Part shown: positions 45,561 to 54,583 of the stretch, piece by piece
How the letters are laid out: the number at the start of each line of letters is the position of its first letter
Numbering within the stretch: the stretch's first letter is position 1
Assembly: GCF_000353285.1 (NCBI RefSeq)
Contig: NZ_KB731324.1
Span: 142,577 to 206,576 of the forward strand
DNA length: 64,000 nucleotides
Source of the DNA: Leptolyngbya boryana PCC 6306
GTDB taxonomy: Bacteria; Cyanobacteriota; Cyanobacteriia; Leptolyngbyales; Leptolyngbyaceae
Direction: 5' to 3'
Position numbers and translations under genes: made by a program
Notes under the pieces: model-generated
The model's database searches: none
What the model was told of the DNA's origin: nothing
What the model saw: only the letters and a program-made list of their open reading frames with translations

Positions 45561-46580
45561 CTACTCGAAATTTAGAACTTTCACTACTTTGTACAGCCAA
45601 TGTTGATCGGTTGTATCGACAACACGCAGTACGCCGATCACTTGTCCCACGTACTTAGCTAAGTCAACTCGCAACCGTTTGTGGTTGAACTTGACTAATC
45701 GTTGAACTATTAACTTTAAAATGTTCTTTACGATCAAGCGATGGCTCGGTTTGTGCTGTGCGACTTTTTCTAAAGTCCAGCCAAAAGAAGCACTCACCGC
45801 AGGCATATAGCTCGAAGCCGTGCCGAATGTCAATCGAGTGACATAATCTAAGGTTGCTCTTTGACCCGGAATGAGATGGGTCATTTGCAACTGAGGTGAA
45901 ACTCCTGCCGCCAGTCCCATTTTTACGGCTTCCCAAACAATCTGAACATCACCGCCGCTCGATAAACTGCGTCCTTGTCGATCGGTCGATGCGAGTACTC
46001 CTTCTGAGATCGCACGTTCATACTGCTCCATCACATCCCGCTTAACGCTCATTCCTGTTCCAGGTGGATAAAATTCTGCCCAGCGCTCGAATACACAGCC
46101 GTATTCAGTATGTTGCACATTCTTTTCTTGAAACTTACCGCGAAAATTACGATCGAACCAAGGAGAAACAGGTGCAAGAAAATCGACTTTGACACGCCCA
46201 GGACCCCAAACTGCCACACTCGGATAAGCCTGGAAACAATACTGAACCCCAATTAAATAGTCTGAGGCAGGCTCATTATCGTCATCAATGAACACGAGAA
46301 TTTCAGCGGTTGTCGATCGAACACCGCACAATCGAGCAAACGTCAATCCTTGCTGCGGTTCCCGAATCACGGTCGCCCAAGAACATTGTGCAAGAAAAGC
46401 TTGCACATATGTCAATTCCGCGATCGCGATCGAACTATTGTTATCGACAAGGACACATTCGATCTTGATGTCGTCCGGCATTTTCAGAGCCGCGATTGCA
46501 TTTAATGTGCGTGAGAAGACCGCTGCATCTGGATTGTAAGTGCAGACAATGATGGCAATCTCGACAATCGGTGAAGTCAT
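45561..46580 (-). CDS. Glycosyltransferase family 2
   Basis: 339 residues. The donor domain has IIVCTYNPDAAVFSRTL, VLVDNNSS, REPQQGLTFARLCGV and the acidic LVFIDDDNEPASDY. This E-P-x-Q-G-L-x-x-A-R pattern defines a GT2 group common in exopolysaccharide loci. The C-terminal third may dock to the membrane or acceptor. It lies 11 bp downstream of the GT61-like gene. Confidence 0.87.
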   Translation of the reverse strand: MTSPIVEIAIIVCTYNPDAAVFSRTLNAIAALKMPDDIKIECVLVDNNSSIAIAELTYVQAFLAQCSWATVIREPQQGLTFARLCGVRSTTAEILVFIDDDNEPASDYLIGVQYCFQAYPSVAVWGPGRVKVDFLAPVSPWFDRNFRGKFQEKNVQHTEYGCVFERWAEFYPPGTGMSVKRDVMEQYERAISEGVLASTDRQGRSLSSGGDVQIVWEAVKMGLAAGVSPQLQMTHLIPGQRATLDYVTRLTFGTASSYMPAVSASFGWTLEKVAQHKPSHRLIVKNILKLIVQRLVKFNHKRLRVDLAKYVGQVIGVLRVVDTTDQHWLYKVVKVLNFE

Positions 46581-46591
46581 GATTCCTGTTC

Positions 46592-47926
46592 CTATGATGC
46601 AGGTCTGGCGAGTTCTCTCAGTCGGGACTGGCGATATCGTTTCGTCACAACTTCAGGTTGATTGAAACAAGGAGTCTGCTGGAATGATTTGAGGTAGATC
46701 ATGGCAAACGGCAACGTTTGAATCATGGACTTGATCGTGGCAGCAATAACCTGCGGTGAACTTTCTAGCGGCACAAATCGATAGCGAAATACAGCGAATC
46801 GACTTTCTGCCTCTGGAATGAGAAGTAAGTCTTGCATAACATTGCCGAGTCGATCGTTAGGCATAAGTTCTATGACGGTTGCTGCATGAGCCGACGGAAG
46901 CAGCATGTTCGATCCGTGAATGCCCACAATCACTTGGCTCTGAGCATACAACTCACACCACGATCGTTCCACATCTTCTGTGATGGTTTGCGTTCTCAGA
47001 TCCGTGATCCAATCTGGTAGTCCCCCCGCTTTTCCTAATCCTGCGATCACGAATCGAATCTGGGGATAACATTGTCGAAGCTGTTCTGCGAGTTGAATCA
47101 CTTGTTGAGTCTGCTCTTGCAAGGCTGGGAACCACTGAGCGGCAAGCTTTTTCCACATGCGCCCCAGACGACCTGGAAATCTACGATCGCGCCACTGTTG
47201 AATATGGGAATCAACCCAAAGCCGATCTTCACGCCAAATGAAAGTAACGGTAAGTTGATTTAATTGATCGTCCCATTCTTCGATGGGAAACGGCTGAATT
47301 TGAGTAAATCGTTCAACATGCAACTCAGAAAAAGAGTGAGCATACGCGGATGCTAACCAACCGTGATCGAACTGAGCTAACCGCTGCTGAATTTCTTGTG
47401 CGATCCAATCATTCCACTCATGTCCCTGCCTGAGTGGTAAATCGATTGTCCAGATAGCTGCCACATCTTGAGGAACAAGCCAGCGTAACCATCTTGGTAC
47501 AATCACAATCAAATCGTACTCCTGATAGTAATCGAGGTAGTGCTGAGCATGAACAAGCTTTAATAGCCCATGACCATACATTGCATCAAGACAGTTCAGC
47601 ACGATCGGCTGACGAATTGGACGAAATTCTTCTGAAGTGAAGGGAACCGGAGTCTTTTGGCGATCTCGATAACCCACGTGCAACCAGCTCGCAAACCAAC
47701 TGGCTTGATATTGATCCCAGACTTCACCTGTCGTCTTGTTGAGCAGCATCGGAAAACACAATCCGTGTCCCGATGGTAAATCGCCATAATATTCTTGATC
47801 GCAGTCATCGCATCTTAGATCAGCAAGTATCCGCATTCCTGGCATATACCATCCTTGCGGCTGTAGCGCTCCCTCACAGAAAGGACAACAAAAGTCCGCA
47901 TCCGGAATAGGATGAAGTTTAAACAT
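46592..47926 (-). CDS. GT61-like protein with N-terminal zinc ribbon
   Basis: 444 residues from ATG 47926, 20 bp after the upstream gene's end; an earlier ATG at 48010 would overlap that gene. Residues 12-45 hold two Cys pairs (CCPFC and CDDC), a zinc-ribbon pattern. The C-terminal part has IVGIHGSNMLLPSAHAATVIELMPNDR, which parallels the GT61 (DUF563) nucleotide-site GPHGAGLTN...VIEL region. Coupling a zinc ribbon to this transferase-like core is unusual. It may be a bacterial GT61 relative with a structural metal site. Confidence 0.62.
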   Translation of the reverse strand: MFKLHPIPDADFCCPFCEGALQPQGWYMPGMRILADLRCDDCDQEYYGDLPSGHGLCFPMLLNKTTGEVWDQYQASWFASWLHVGYRDRQKTPVPFTSEEFRPIRQPIVLNCLDAMYGHGLLKLVHAQHYLDYYQEYDLIVIVPRWLRWLVPQDVAAIWTIDLPLRQGHEWNDWIAQEIQQRLAQFDHGWLASAYAHSFSELHVERFTQIQPFPIEEWDDQLNQLTVTFIWREDRLWVDSHIQQWRDRRFPGRLGRMWKKLAAQWFPALQEQTQQVIQLAEQLRQCYPQIRFVIAGLGKAGGLPDWITDLRTQTITEDVERSWCELYAQSQVIVGIHGSNMLLPSAHAATVIELMPNDRLGNVMQDLLLIPEAESRFAVFRYRFVPLESSPQVIAATIKSMIQTLPFAMIYLKSFQQTPCFNQPEVVTKRYRQSRLRELARPAS

Positions 47927-47945
47927 ACAAATGAATGGGGTAGGG

Positions 47946-48884
47946 TCAATAACGATTTCGGGCAATATTCGTGAACAAAACCTTAAACTGTTTTGAATCA
48001 AATTCGCCATCAGGCTGAACAGTGATCCAATCTCTCAAGGGTCGATGCCAGAATGGAGAATACAGTTTAATACCTTGTGAGAAGAGTGCAGCACTATAAC
48101 TAAATGAACTTTTCGCCATCAGTAACACATCTGCCTGCACCAAGTGGTGAAAAGTTTTCATAGCAGGTTCATTCAGGTGAAACACAATATGATCTAAATC
48201 CGGAAAATCTTCGATTTGTCCTTGTGAATAAAGATGAAACTGTGTTTTCACATTGAATGGTGCAAGCAGGTCAGAGATGTTTTCAATCAGAGCTTTGAGC
48301 GTTTGATTGGTCGTATATCGTTCGCAATTTGTTGTTTGATTCACATCGCCACGTCTAACATGAAGTGCAATGTTAAATTGAGTTGGATCAAACTCTGTAA
48401 CTTTCGGATGGAGAGACTGTTGATACTTGTACTGAAAGCGTTTGAGAAGCTTGGAGTATCGATGAGGATATCGATCAGCAAATTGATGACAATGTGTAAC
48501 TACAAAAAGAGTTTTTGGCTCTGCAACGCTCAGATCAATTTTATCTAGATTGCTCCTGACAGAAACTGTCTTGAAGTTTGTCAAATCAAGCTGATAAACG
48601 CTGGGTTCATCAAAGCCGAGATTGACAAAATCTTCCCACTGCTGTGCAAAATTTGGATCATTCTCATCGTTATGTGCCAGTTCTTGAAACGGAGTATGAA
48701 CATACTGTAAGCCAAATTCGTGAGCATAAAGCAGCGTTGATAAAACCGCTTGAATTTGCGCTCCTGCTCCGTCTGTTTTGCCTGTACAAGTGACAAAATA
48801 ATTTGATTTTCGATACGCACTGTAGATAAGCCGTTCCGTAACTTCTTTGAGCCGATTGAATCTAGACTGCGCTTTGACAAGCAT
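47946..48884 (-). CDS. Fucosyltransferase-like protein (HxRRGD motif)
   Basis: 312 residues. The key motif is IALHVRRGDVNQ, the GDP-binding HxRRGD of alpha-1,2 and alpha-1,6 fucosyltransferases and NodZ. The N-terminal DGAGAQIQAVLSTLLYAHEFGL parallels their G-x-G-A/N-Q start, and the C-terminal LMAKSSFSYSAALFSQG matches the conserved S-F-S strand. A GDP-fucose-dependent role is likely by family, but no GDP-fucose synthesis gene is in the window. It lies downstream of a hairpin at 48909-48945. Confidence 0.7.
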   Translation of the reverse strand: MLVKAQSRFNRLKEVTERLIYSAYRKSNYFVTCTGKTDGAGAQIQAVLSTLLYAHEFGLQYVHTPFQELAHNDENDPNFAQQWEDFVNLGFDEPSVYQLDLTNFKTVSVRSNLDKIDLSVAEPKTLFVVTHCHQFADRYPHRYSKLLKRFQYKYQQSLHPKVTEFDPTQFNIALHVRRGDVNQTTNCERYTTNQTLKALIENISDLLAPFNVKTQFHLYSQGQIEDFPDLDHIVFHLNEPAMKTFHHLVQADVLLMAKSSFSYSAALFSQGIKLYSPFWHRPLRDWITVQPDGEFDSKQFKVLFTNIARNRY

Positions 48885-48908
48885 TCATCTCTCCAACAAC
48901 AAACAACG

Positions 48909-48945
48909 CCCTGCAAAGATTGAAGTATTCTAGAGCTTCGCAGGG
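48909..48945 (-). terminator. Hairpin between methyltransferase and fucosyltransferase-like gene
   Basis: CCCTGCAAAG (48909-48918) pairs with CTTCGCAGGG (48936-48945) with one mismatch. On the minus strand it is followed by GTTGTTTGTTGTTGG, which is T-rich. A plausible partial terminator after the Wzm-Wzt-methyltransferase group. Confidence 0.5.
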
Positions 48946-48977
48946 AAATGCGCTCGACTTAGAAATCCACAATCGAA

Positions 48978-49610
48978 CTATCGCTTTTTCCCAACCCACA
49001 ATGAGTCAAACAGTCCGACAAATTCAAACTCATGTTTGGGCAATACCAGATTCTTGATCACCCAGGTTGGACCGAGTTCATCTCTTAATTCATAGAAGTC
49101 ATGAAACGCAATGTAACCGCCCGAAGCAATATACGGTGCATAGTTCAAAAAGTCTGCTTTGCAACCTTCAATCGAATGATCACCATCAATAAACAGTAAA
49201 TTGATGCTTGGAATCTGTCCCACAAAGTCCTGAGACATTCCCGATAAAATCTTAATCTTGTCGAGTACGCCTAGCTCCCGCATATTTGACTTGAACTGAT
49301 TGAGCAGCGGTTGATTGCCTTTCTGACTTTCGTAGATTTCTGCACTGCCTTCTTCACCAAACGCATCAAACGGATCAATCACAACAACTTGACCGCGCTT
49401 CAAGCCCTGAGCGAGACAGAAAGTACTTTTACCTTTCCAGCATCCAATTTCTACGATCGTGCTTTGATTCGGCAGCATCGAAGCATAACGATAGAGTGCC
49501 ATCGCTTCAGACAATGATAAAAATCCTTCGATCGCTTCATACGGCTTGATCCGCTGCCGAACGGCTTTATCTTGTAGCTTCTGCAAAAAATTGATCTTGG
49601 TGCTAATCAT
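48978..49610 (-). CDS. SAM-dependent methyltransferase (Methyltransf_24/CmcI-like)
   Basis: 210 residues. IVEIGCWKGKSTFCLAQGL binds SAM, VVVIDPFDAFG is the acidic strand, and LLFIDGDHSIEGCKADF plus IAFHDFYE carry the metal/catalytic Asp-His features of this family. It overlaps the end of wzt by 8 bp. In ABC-dependent O-antigen systems a terminal methyl group can mark the finished chain for recognition by Wzt, so this gene is a candidate chain-capping methyltransferase (inference). Confidence 0.82.
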   Translation of the reverse strand: MISTKINFLQKLQDKAVRQRIKPYEAIEGFLSLSEAMALYRYASMLPNQSTIVEIGCWKGKSTFCLAQGLKRGQVVVIDPFDAFGEEGSAEIYESQKGNQPLLNQFKSNMRELGVLDKIKILSGMSQDFVGQIPSINLLFIDGDHSIEGCKADFLNYAPYIASGGYIAFHDFYELRDELGPTWVIKNLVLPKHEFEFVGLFDSLWVGKKR

Positions 49611-50853
49611 TCACTTCACTCCAACGGGTGTTCAAAAAGGTCTTCACATGTGGTGGAAACGGCATTAATCGTTTTAATCGATTGCCTTGAAGGAGTTCGA
49701 TCGCAATACAATCGATCAACTCATCACAGCAAATCGAGAAATTCTCACCAATCCAGAACGAGAAGTAATACTGCGAGGGCGCGAAGAAGACATTCGGAAT
49801 GTCGACTTTGACTTTGACTCGCTGATCGCCATTCGGTTGTATCTCAAACCCATCATCTAAGTTAACAACATGCGCAAAGGTTTCATTCAAAGGATTTGTG
49901 ATTTGAATACCAATCACCGGATTTTCAACAGGCGTGTTGAATCGCAAAGAAAAGAAGACTGAAATTGTGTCCCCCATGAGAAACGTACTACAAGGAATGC
50001 CTTCGTCGTTGCTGATGTAAAAGTCATCAAACACAACTTTTTTATTCCCTTTGCGAACAATGTCTTTTTGGACTCCAACACTATTGCTTTTCAGATAATT
50101 ACCAATCACACGCTCTGGAGCACCAACATCTGTTACTTGCCCTTTCTGAAGCAGAATACAGTGATTACAAAGCTGCTGTACTGTTCCCATACTATGGCTA
50201 ACAAACAAAACGGTTCGTCCTTCGCGAGTCGAAACATCTTCCATTTTGCCTAAGCATTTTTTCTGAAACGCCGCATCACCCACTGCTAGAACTTCATCAA
50301 CAATCAAAATCTCCGGTTCTAAATGTGCTGCCACTGCAAACGCCAACCGGACATACATTCCCGAAGAATAACGCTTGACTGGTGTATCTAAAAACTTCTC
50401 CACCTCTGAAAATGCCACAATCTCATCAAACTTGCGACCAATTTCGGCTTTGCTCATTCCCAGAATCGCGCCATTGAGATAAATATTTTCTCGTCCAGTT
50501 AATTCACCGTGAAATCCAGTTCCTACTTCTAGCAAACTTGCAATACGTCCATCGATCACAATTTTTCCGCGACTCGGTTCCGTAATGCGGCTGAGAACCT
50601 TGAGCAGCGTTGATTTTCCTGCCCCGTTGCGACCAATAATTCCGACTCGATCGCCTTGCCGAATTTCAAATGACACATCATCCAGTGCCCAGAACTCTTC
50701 ACGACTACCAGAAGAAGCAGGGTGCTGTAATCGTTTGCCAAAAGACTTAAAACCGTGGGTCAGGGCATCTCTCAGCGTATTGTCTCGCTGTTGTTTGTGC
50801 CCAATAATATACTTCTTACCTAAGTTCTTAACCTGAATAACTGTATCAGACAT
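49603..50853 (-). CDS. wzt: Polysaccharide ABC transporter ATPase with C-terminal extension (Wzt)
   Basis: 416 residues. Residues 1-250 are the ATPase: Walker A GRNGAGKS at 74-81, signature YSSGM at 162-166, Walker B ILIVDEVLAVGD at 182-193. Residues 265-416 match the Wzt C-terminal beta-sandwich that binds the non-reducing end of O-polysaccharide (VIGIQITNPLNETFAHV, FSFWIGENF). ATG 50853 has AGGAAAG upstream. It pairs with the Wzm gene 101 bp upstream. The extension implies an export step that reads a terminal modification. Confidence 0.93.
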   Translation of the reverse strand: MSDTVIQVKNLGKKYIIGHKQQRDNTLRDALTHGFKSFGKRLQHPASSGSREEFWALDDVSFEIRQGDRVGIIGRNGAGKSTLLKVLSRITEPSRGKIVIDGRIASLLEVGTGFHGELTGRENIYLNGAILGMSKAEIGRKFDEIVAFSEVEKFLDTPVKRYSSGMYVRLAFAVAAHLEPEILIVDEVLAVGDAAFQKKCLGKMEDVSTREGRTVLFVSHSMGTVQQLCNHCILLQKGQVTDVGAPERVIGNYLKSNSVGVQKDIVRKGNKKVVFDDFYISNDEGIPCSTFLMGDTISVFFSLRFNTPVENPVIGIQITNPLNETFAHVVNLDDGFEIQPNGDQRVKVKVDIPNVFFAPSQYYFSFWIGENFSICCDELIDCIAIELLQGNRLKRLMPFPPHVKTFLNTRWSEVND

Positions 50854-50954
50854 AGTTCTTTCCTGTAGGACTTTTCAGTCAAAACGAGCCGCCTACCTCA
50901 CGATCGAGATGCTGCGGAAGTGAACACCCAGACCAGGGTGCAATCTGCTCAGGA

Positions 50955-51800
50955 CTAGAAAATATCAGCGAATGTCTTCTCGACTCTACGGAAGTACCAT
51001 AAGCTCGTCACAAACAGCAGGCTGACAATCCCCAAAGACAGACCAAACCCCATGAGATGAAACGGTGCATCGCCACCTAAAATCGCCCACCGAAATCCCT
51101 CGATTACACCGACCATTGGATTAAGCCAATACAGAAATTGCCATTGTTGTGGCACAATATTTGAGGTATAGCCGACCGGAGATACATACAATCCGAACTG
51201 AACAATAAATGGCACAATCTGAGCCACATCGCGAAACTGAACGACTAATGCCGCCAGCCACAATCCTGCACCAAACGCACTCATAGCTGCAATCACAATA
51301 AAGAACGGCAAGGTTACAACTCGCCAACTTGGAACAAAGTTGTACCAGATCATCAATCCGAGCAGCAGCATTCCAGCAATCAGAAAATCTACAAAGCAAA
51401 CTACTATCACGCTCGCGGGAGCAATTAGCCGAGGAAAATAAACCTTAGACAATAGATTAGAGTTACCGAGCAAACTGCCACTACATTGTGCAAGTGCACT
51501 TGAGAAAAATTGCCATGGAAGGAGTGCCGAGTAAACCAGAATCGGATATGGGGCGTTGCCTTGAGTCGGCAGCTTCGCAATTGTGCCAAAAACAACCGAA
51601 AATACGATCATTGTCATAAACGGACGAATCAGTGCCCAAGCCATCCCGATCGCGGTTTGCTTGTAACGCACTAAGATATCGCGCCATGCTAGAAAATAGA
51701 ACAGTTCCCGATAGCGCCACAAGTCTTTCCAGTATTGCTTTTCGGTGCGTCCTGCCTCCAGAGTTAATCTCTGCCGTCCGGCACTGCTTCGACTATTCAT
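50955..51800 (-). CDS. wzm: Polysaccharide ABC transporter permease (Wzm)
   Basis: 281 residues with six membrane segments of the ABC-2 type. Typical segments are WRDILVRYKQTAIGMAWALI, SALLPWQFFSSALAQCSGSL and the C-terminal YWLNPMVGVIEGFRWAIL. With Wzt it exports undecaprenyl-linked polysaccharide across the inner membrane. It is the most upstream glycan gene of this minus-strand run. The gap to the zinc-ribbon gene is 28 bp. Confidence 0.92.
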   Translation of the reverse strand: MNSRSSAGRQRLTLEAGRTEKQYWKDLWRYRELFYFLAWRDILVRYKQTAIGMAWALIRPFMTMIVFSVVFGTIAKLPTQGNAPYPILVYSALLPWQFFSSALAQCSGSLLGNSNLLSKVYFPRLIAPASVIVVCFVDFLIAGMLLLGLMIWYNFVPSWRVVTLPFFIVIAAMSAFGAGLWLAALVVQFRDVAQIVPFIVQFGLYVSPVGYTSNIVPQQWQFLYWLNPMVGVIEGFRWAILGGDAPFHLMGFGLSLGIVSLLFVTSLWYFRRVEKTFADIF

Positions 51801-51828
51801 TGAATTTCGTTACTCTCACTGAAAAGGG

Positions 51829-52281
51829 CTAACCGACGGAACTAAAATCTTTCACGCCTTGAAATCCGACTCGACGGGATTGTCGCTGCGTAAATTCACC
51901 AACTGAAGGGTTTCCTTGGGGATTGATCACGCCCGTGGCTTGCTGCCATAGTTCAGGCGGGGCGATCGAGACTTCATACTGATTGTTCTCGAATCGGCGG
52001 ACATGATACCACTCGCGACTTTGACATTCATCGCACCAAAAGGCTTCTAACCATTCACCACTGAGCATTACCGTCGTTCGGGTGGAAACGGCAAGTAGTG
52101 CATATCGACGAGATAGCCCCCGCTCTTGTAATTGTTCTGCTCGATCGGCGTAAATTGGGTGCTTTTGACTAACACTGTGCAAATAGCAGTCGTGTTTAGG
52201 GCAATAGATACTTCGCCGTTTAGAACGTTTCCGATTTCGAGCACACCTTCTCTGCAATTCGACCTCCTCTGTCATAGACAA
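51829..52281 (-). CDS. Small zinc-ribbon-like protein, unknown function
   Basis: 150 residues. Possible metal sites are YCPKHDCYLHSVSQKH near 26-41 and FWCDECQSREWYHV near 81-94, giving several Cys/His pairs. The N-terminus is very basic (RRCARNRKRSKRRS) and may bind nucleic acid. I know no named family. It lies 28 bp upstream of wzm on the same strand and could be the first gene of the transcript, hence a candidate regulator of the export genes. Confidence 0.65.
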   Translation of the reverse strand: MSMTEEVELQRRCARNRKRSKRRSIYCPKHDCYLHSVSQKHPIYADRAEQLQERGLSRRYALLAVSTRTTVMLSGEWLEAFWCDECQSREWYHVRRFENNQYEVSIAPPELWQQATGVINPQGNPSVGEFTQRQSRRVGFQGVKDFSSVG

Positions 52282-52901
52282 GACTGGTGAAGGTTACGGT
52301 TGGAGAGACTGAGATCAACTGACCATCGAAGCCCACTCCATGAAGCAATAGTTAAGTTTTTTATCCAAGCTAGATAGCATTTCGCGAGAAAATGCGGAAA
52401 TCAGGAAGAATCTAGAACAGAGAGTATAAACTTAATCTTTGATTTTTTTATGTAAAAATACTGCCATTGATAGCTACAAACATCGAATTACTGCTATTCC
52501 AGCCTCTACGTGCCTAAGTATGCTGGTGAGAGAAAAACTGATCGCCGTAACCCTCATCTACACGGAGATAGTGCTGCTTCGGTCTTCACGGAGCTTTAGA
52601 GAATCGGCTAATCTGTTGTCTCCGTATTTATCAGTAGAGAAATCGCGATCGTAAAAACCTGATAAAGGCAAATTTAGGCTGAGAGCAAGAGCGATCAAGG
52701 CAAATCAAACGTAAACCGAGAATTCTCTAATTAAGTAAAATCACGTAACTTTTACGTAAGAGTCTCCGTAGATTTTCTGCATACGGAGAAAGCGAGGAAA
52801 GACGTTTGTGCTGATGACAACACAGCGCATTTCTCTGACTATAAATTTAAGTAGAAATACTGGCTTGAAATCTGATTCACTTCTAAGAAGAACCGACGAA
52901 T
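52282..52901. promoter_or_regulatory. Divergent regulatory region with repeated ACGGAG motifs
   Basis: 620 bp between the minus-strand zinc-ribbon gene and the plus-strand response regulator. The motif ACGGAG(A) occurs at 52562, 52588 and 52783 on the plus strand, and at 52619 and 52763 on the minus strand. The last pair forms a perfect TCTCCGTA/TACGGAGA hairpin (52763-52789). A palindrome ACGTAA-CTT-TTACGT lies at 52743-52757. These look like regulator-binding sites or a leader structure. No convincing gene is present. Confidence 0.5.
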
Positions 52902-53540
52902 ATGGCTTTGGAGATAGAGACAAAAGGTTCGATCCTGCTCGTTGATGATGATGTAAATTTTGTAACGCTGATGACTGGATATCTGGCGTTCCAGGGATAT
53001 CAGGTAACCACTGCCGAGACAGGAACAGAAGCGATCGCGCTTTTGGGCGATGTCAAACCGGATTTGATTATCTCGGATATTGTGATGCCTGAAATGAATG
53101 GCTATGTCTTTGCAGAGGCGGTGCGGCAATCGCCGGAGATCAATTGGATTCCGATTATTTTTTTGTCGGCACGTGATCAGAGCCAGGATCGGGTACGAGG
53201 ATTGAGTGCAGGAGCGACGGTTTATATGGTGAAGCCGTTTGAGTTGGAGGAGTTGATTGCTCAGATTGAGTCGGCTTTACGATCGTCGCAGTTGATGCGG
53301 GAAAATCGCGCGAAGCGAACAGAAGCAAAAATTTCTGTCCCGCCTGGAGTGAAGTTGACGAATACAGAGTTAACGGTGGCGCGATTGGTAGCGCAAGGCA
53401 TGTCGAATCTAGAGATTGCTCAGCGATTGAGTGCAAGTAAGCGGACGATCGAGAGTCATATTAGCCATATGTTGAAGAAGACGCTCTTGAGCAATCGCAC
53501 AGAACTGTCGCGATGGATTATCGAAAACAACATGGATTGA
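52902..53540 (+). CDS. NarL/FixJ-type response regulator
   Basis: 212 residues. The receiver domain (about 11-125) has the acidic pocket VDDD (14-17), phospho-acceptor Asp59 (IISDIVMPEMNG) and a conserved Lys in VKPF. The usual GADDY before the Lys is GATVYM here. The LuxR-type helix-turn-helix is at about 148-212 (LTVARLVAQGMSNLEIAQRL and SKRTIESHISHMLKK). It binds DNA as a phospho-activated dimer. It is divergent from the export genes, and its own upstream region is rich in inverted motifs, so autoregulation is plausible. No kinase is adjacent. Confidence 0.9.
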   Translation: MALEIETKGSILLVDDDVNFVTLMTGYLAFQGYQVTTAETGTEAIALLGDVKPDLIISDIVMPEMNGYVFAEAVRQSPEINWIPIIFLSARDQSQDRVRGLSAGATVYMVKPFELEELIAQIESALRSSQLMRENRAKRTEAKISVPPGVKLTNTELTVARLVAQGMSNLEIAQRLSASKRTIESHISHMLKKTLLSNRTELSRWIIENNMD

Positions 53541-53574
53541 TGCGCGATCGCAGTTCGGCCAATACGAATTCAAA

Positions 53575-53621
53575 ACGGTGCGCTTTATTAAACCCCAGGA
53601 TGGGATCAATAAACGCACCGT
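53575..53621. terminator. Bidirectional terminator hairpin
   Basis: ACGGTGCG-C-TTTATT (53575 onward) pairs with AATAAA-CGCACCGT (ending 53621), a long stem with one bulged C. It lies between the convergent response regulator and pirin genes. The A/T-rich inner stem and GC outer stem fit termination in both directions. Confidence 0.65.
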
Positions 53622-53679
53622 CTTGATGCTCAGATTTAGATCTTTGGGAGAGCGCACAAGATCTTTACTCTCCAAGCGA

Positions 53680-54378
53680 TTAAGCCAAATCAAACACTAA
53701 AATTTCAGCGAGATCTTGCCCAACAAATTCCACGTGCGATACGTCCTCGATCGCAACTGCATCCCCCGCTGTTAGAGAAACACCATTGACGATCGCAGAA
53801 CCCCGTGCGACTTGTACCCACAGATGACGATCGCGATCGACCTCATGCTTCACCGTTTCACCTGCACCTAAAATCGCGGCATAGAGATTGAGATCTTGAT
53901 GAGCGGTCACAGAACCATCTCGCCCATCTTGAGACGCAATTAACCGCAATTGTCCTCGTCTCTCTTCCAACGGGAAAAACTTTTGCTCGTATCCCGGCTC
54001 TAAACCTGCTCGCTCTGGCAGTACCCAAATTTGCAAAAGATGAACCGTCTCAGTCTTCGAGGCGTTGTACTCACTATGCGTCACACCTGTTCCAGCGCTC
54101 ATCCGCTGCACTTCGCCGGGACGAATCACAGACTGATTCCCCATGCTGTCTTTGTGCTCTAATGCGCCCTCCAACACATAAGTAATGATCTCCATATCCC
54201 GGTGCGAATGCGGCGCAAATCCACCCCCACCCGCGACTCGATCTTCATTAATGACGCGCAGATTCCGAAACCCCATATGAGCCGGATCGTAATAGCTCGC
54301 AAACGAAAAAGTGTGATACGAATCTAACCAACCGTGATTTGCATGTCCGCGATCGTTGGCTTTACGAAGTGTCAGCAT
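53680..54378 (-). CDS. Pirin-family bicupin
   Basis: 232 residues. The N-terminal cupin carries the metal ligands His56 and His58 (PHSHRDMEIITYV), His100 and Glu102 (THSEYN), as in YhhW-type quercetinases. The second cupin (about 150-232) lacks them. A dioxygenase or redox-sensing role is known for some relatives; the substrate here is unknown. It is a single gene with its promoter in the 205-bp gap before the repeat-protein gene. Confidence 0.88.
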   Translation of the reverse strand: MLTLRKANDRGHANHGWLDSYHTFSFASYYDPAHMGFRNLRVINEDRVAGGGGFAPHSHRDMEIITYVLEGALEHKDSMGNQSVIRPGEVQRMSAGTGVTHSEYNASKTETVHLLQIWVLPERAGLEPGYEQKFFPLEERRGQLRLIASQDGRDGSVTAHQDLNLYAAILGAGETVKHEVDRDRHLWVQVARGSAIVNGVSLTAGDAVAIEDVSHVEFVGQDLAEILVFDLA

Positions 54379-54583
54379 AAACCCTCCTAATGTCTAAGTC
54401 AGAACTGTTTGAATTCGTACTTTGTTAGTCCAAGATAACATAGGAATAGTTTTAATGCAAACAATCGCTTGGTTGTAAAAAGAGTGACTGCGATCGACCT
54501 AGACCCTTTGCAGGCACTCTTTATGAATTCACAATTGATAGAAATCAGATCTTCTGCACACAAGCACCCTGAAACGATCGTGC

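Noticed and set aside
52439-52654. 71-codon plus-strand frame in the regulatory region
   Set aside because: No ribosome-binding site, atypical composition, and it lies across the repeated ACGGAG motifs; treated as non-coding.
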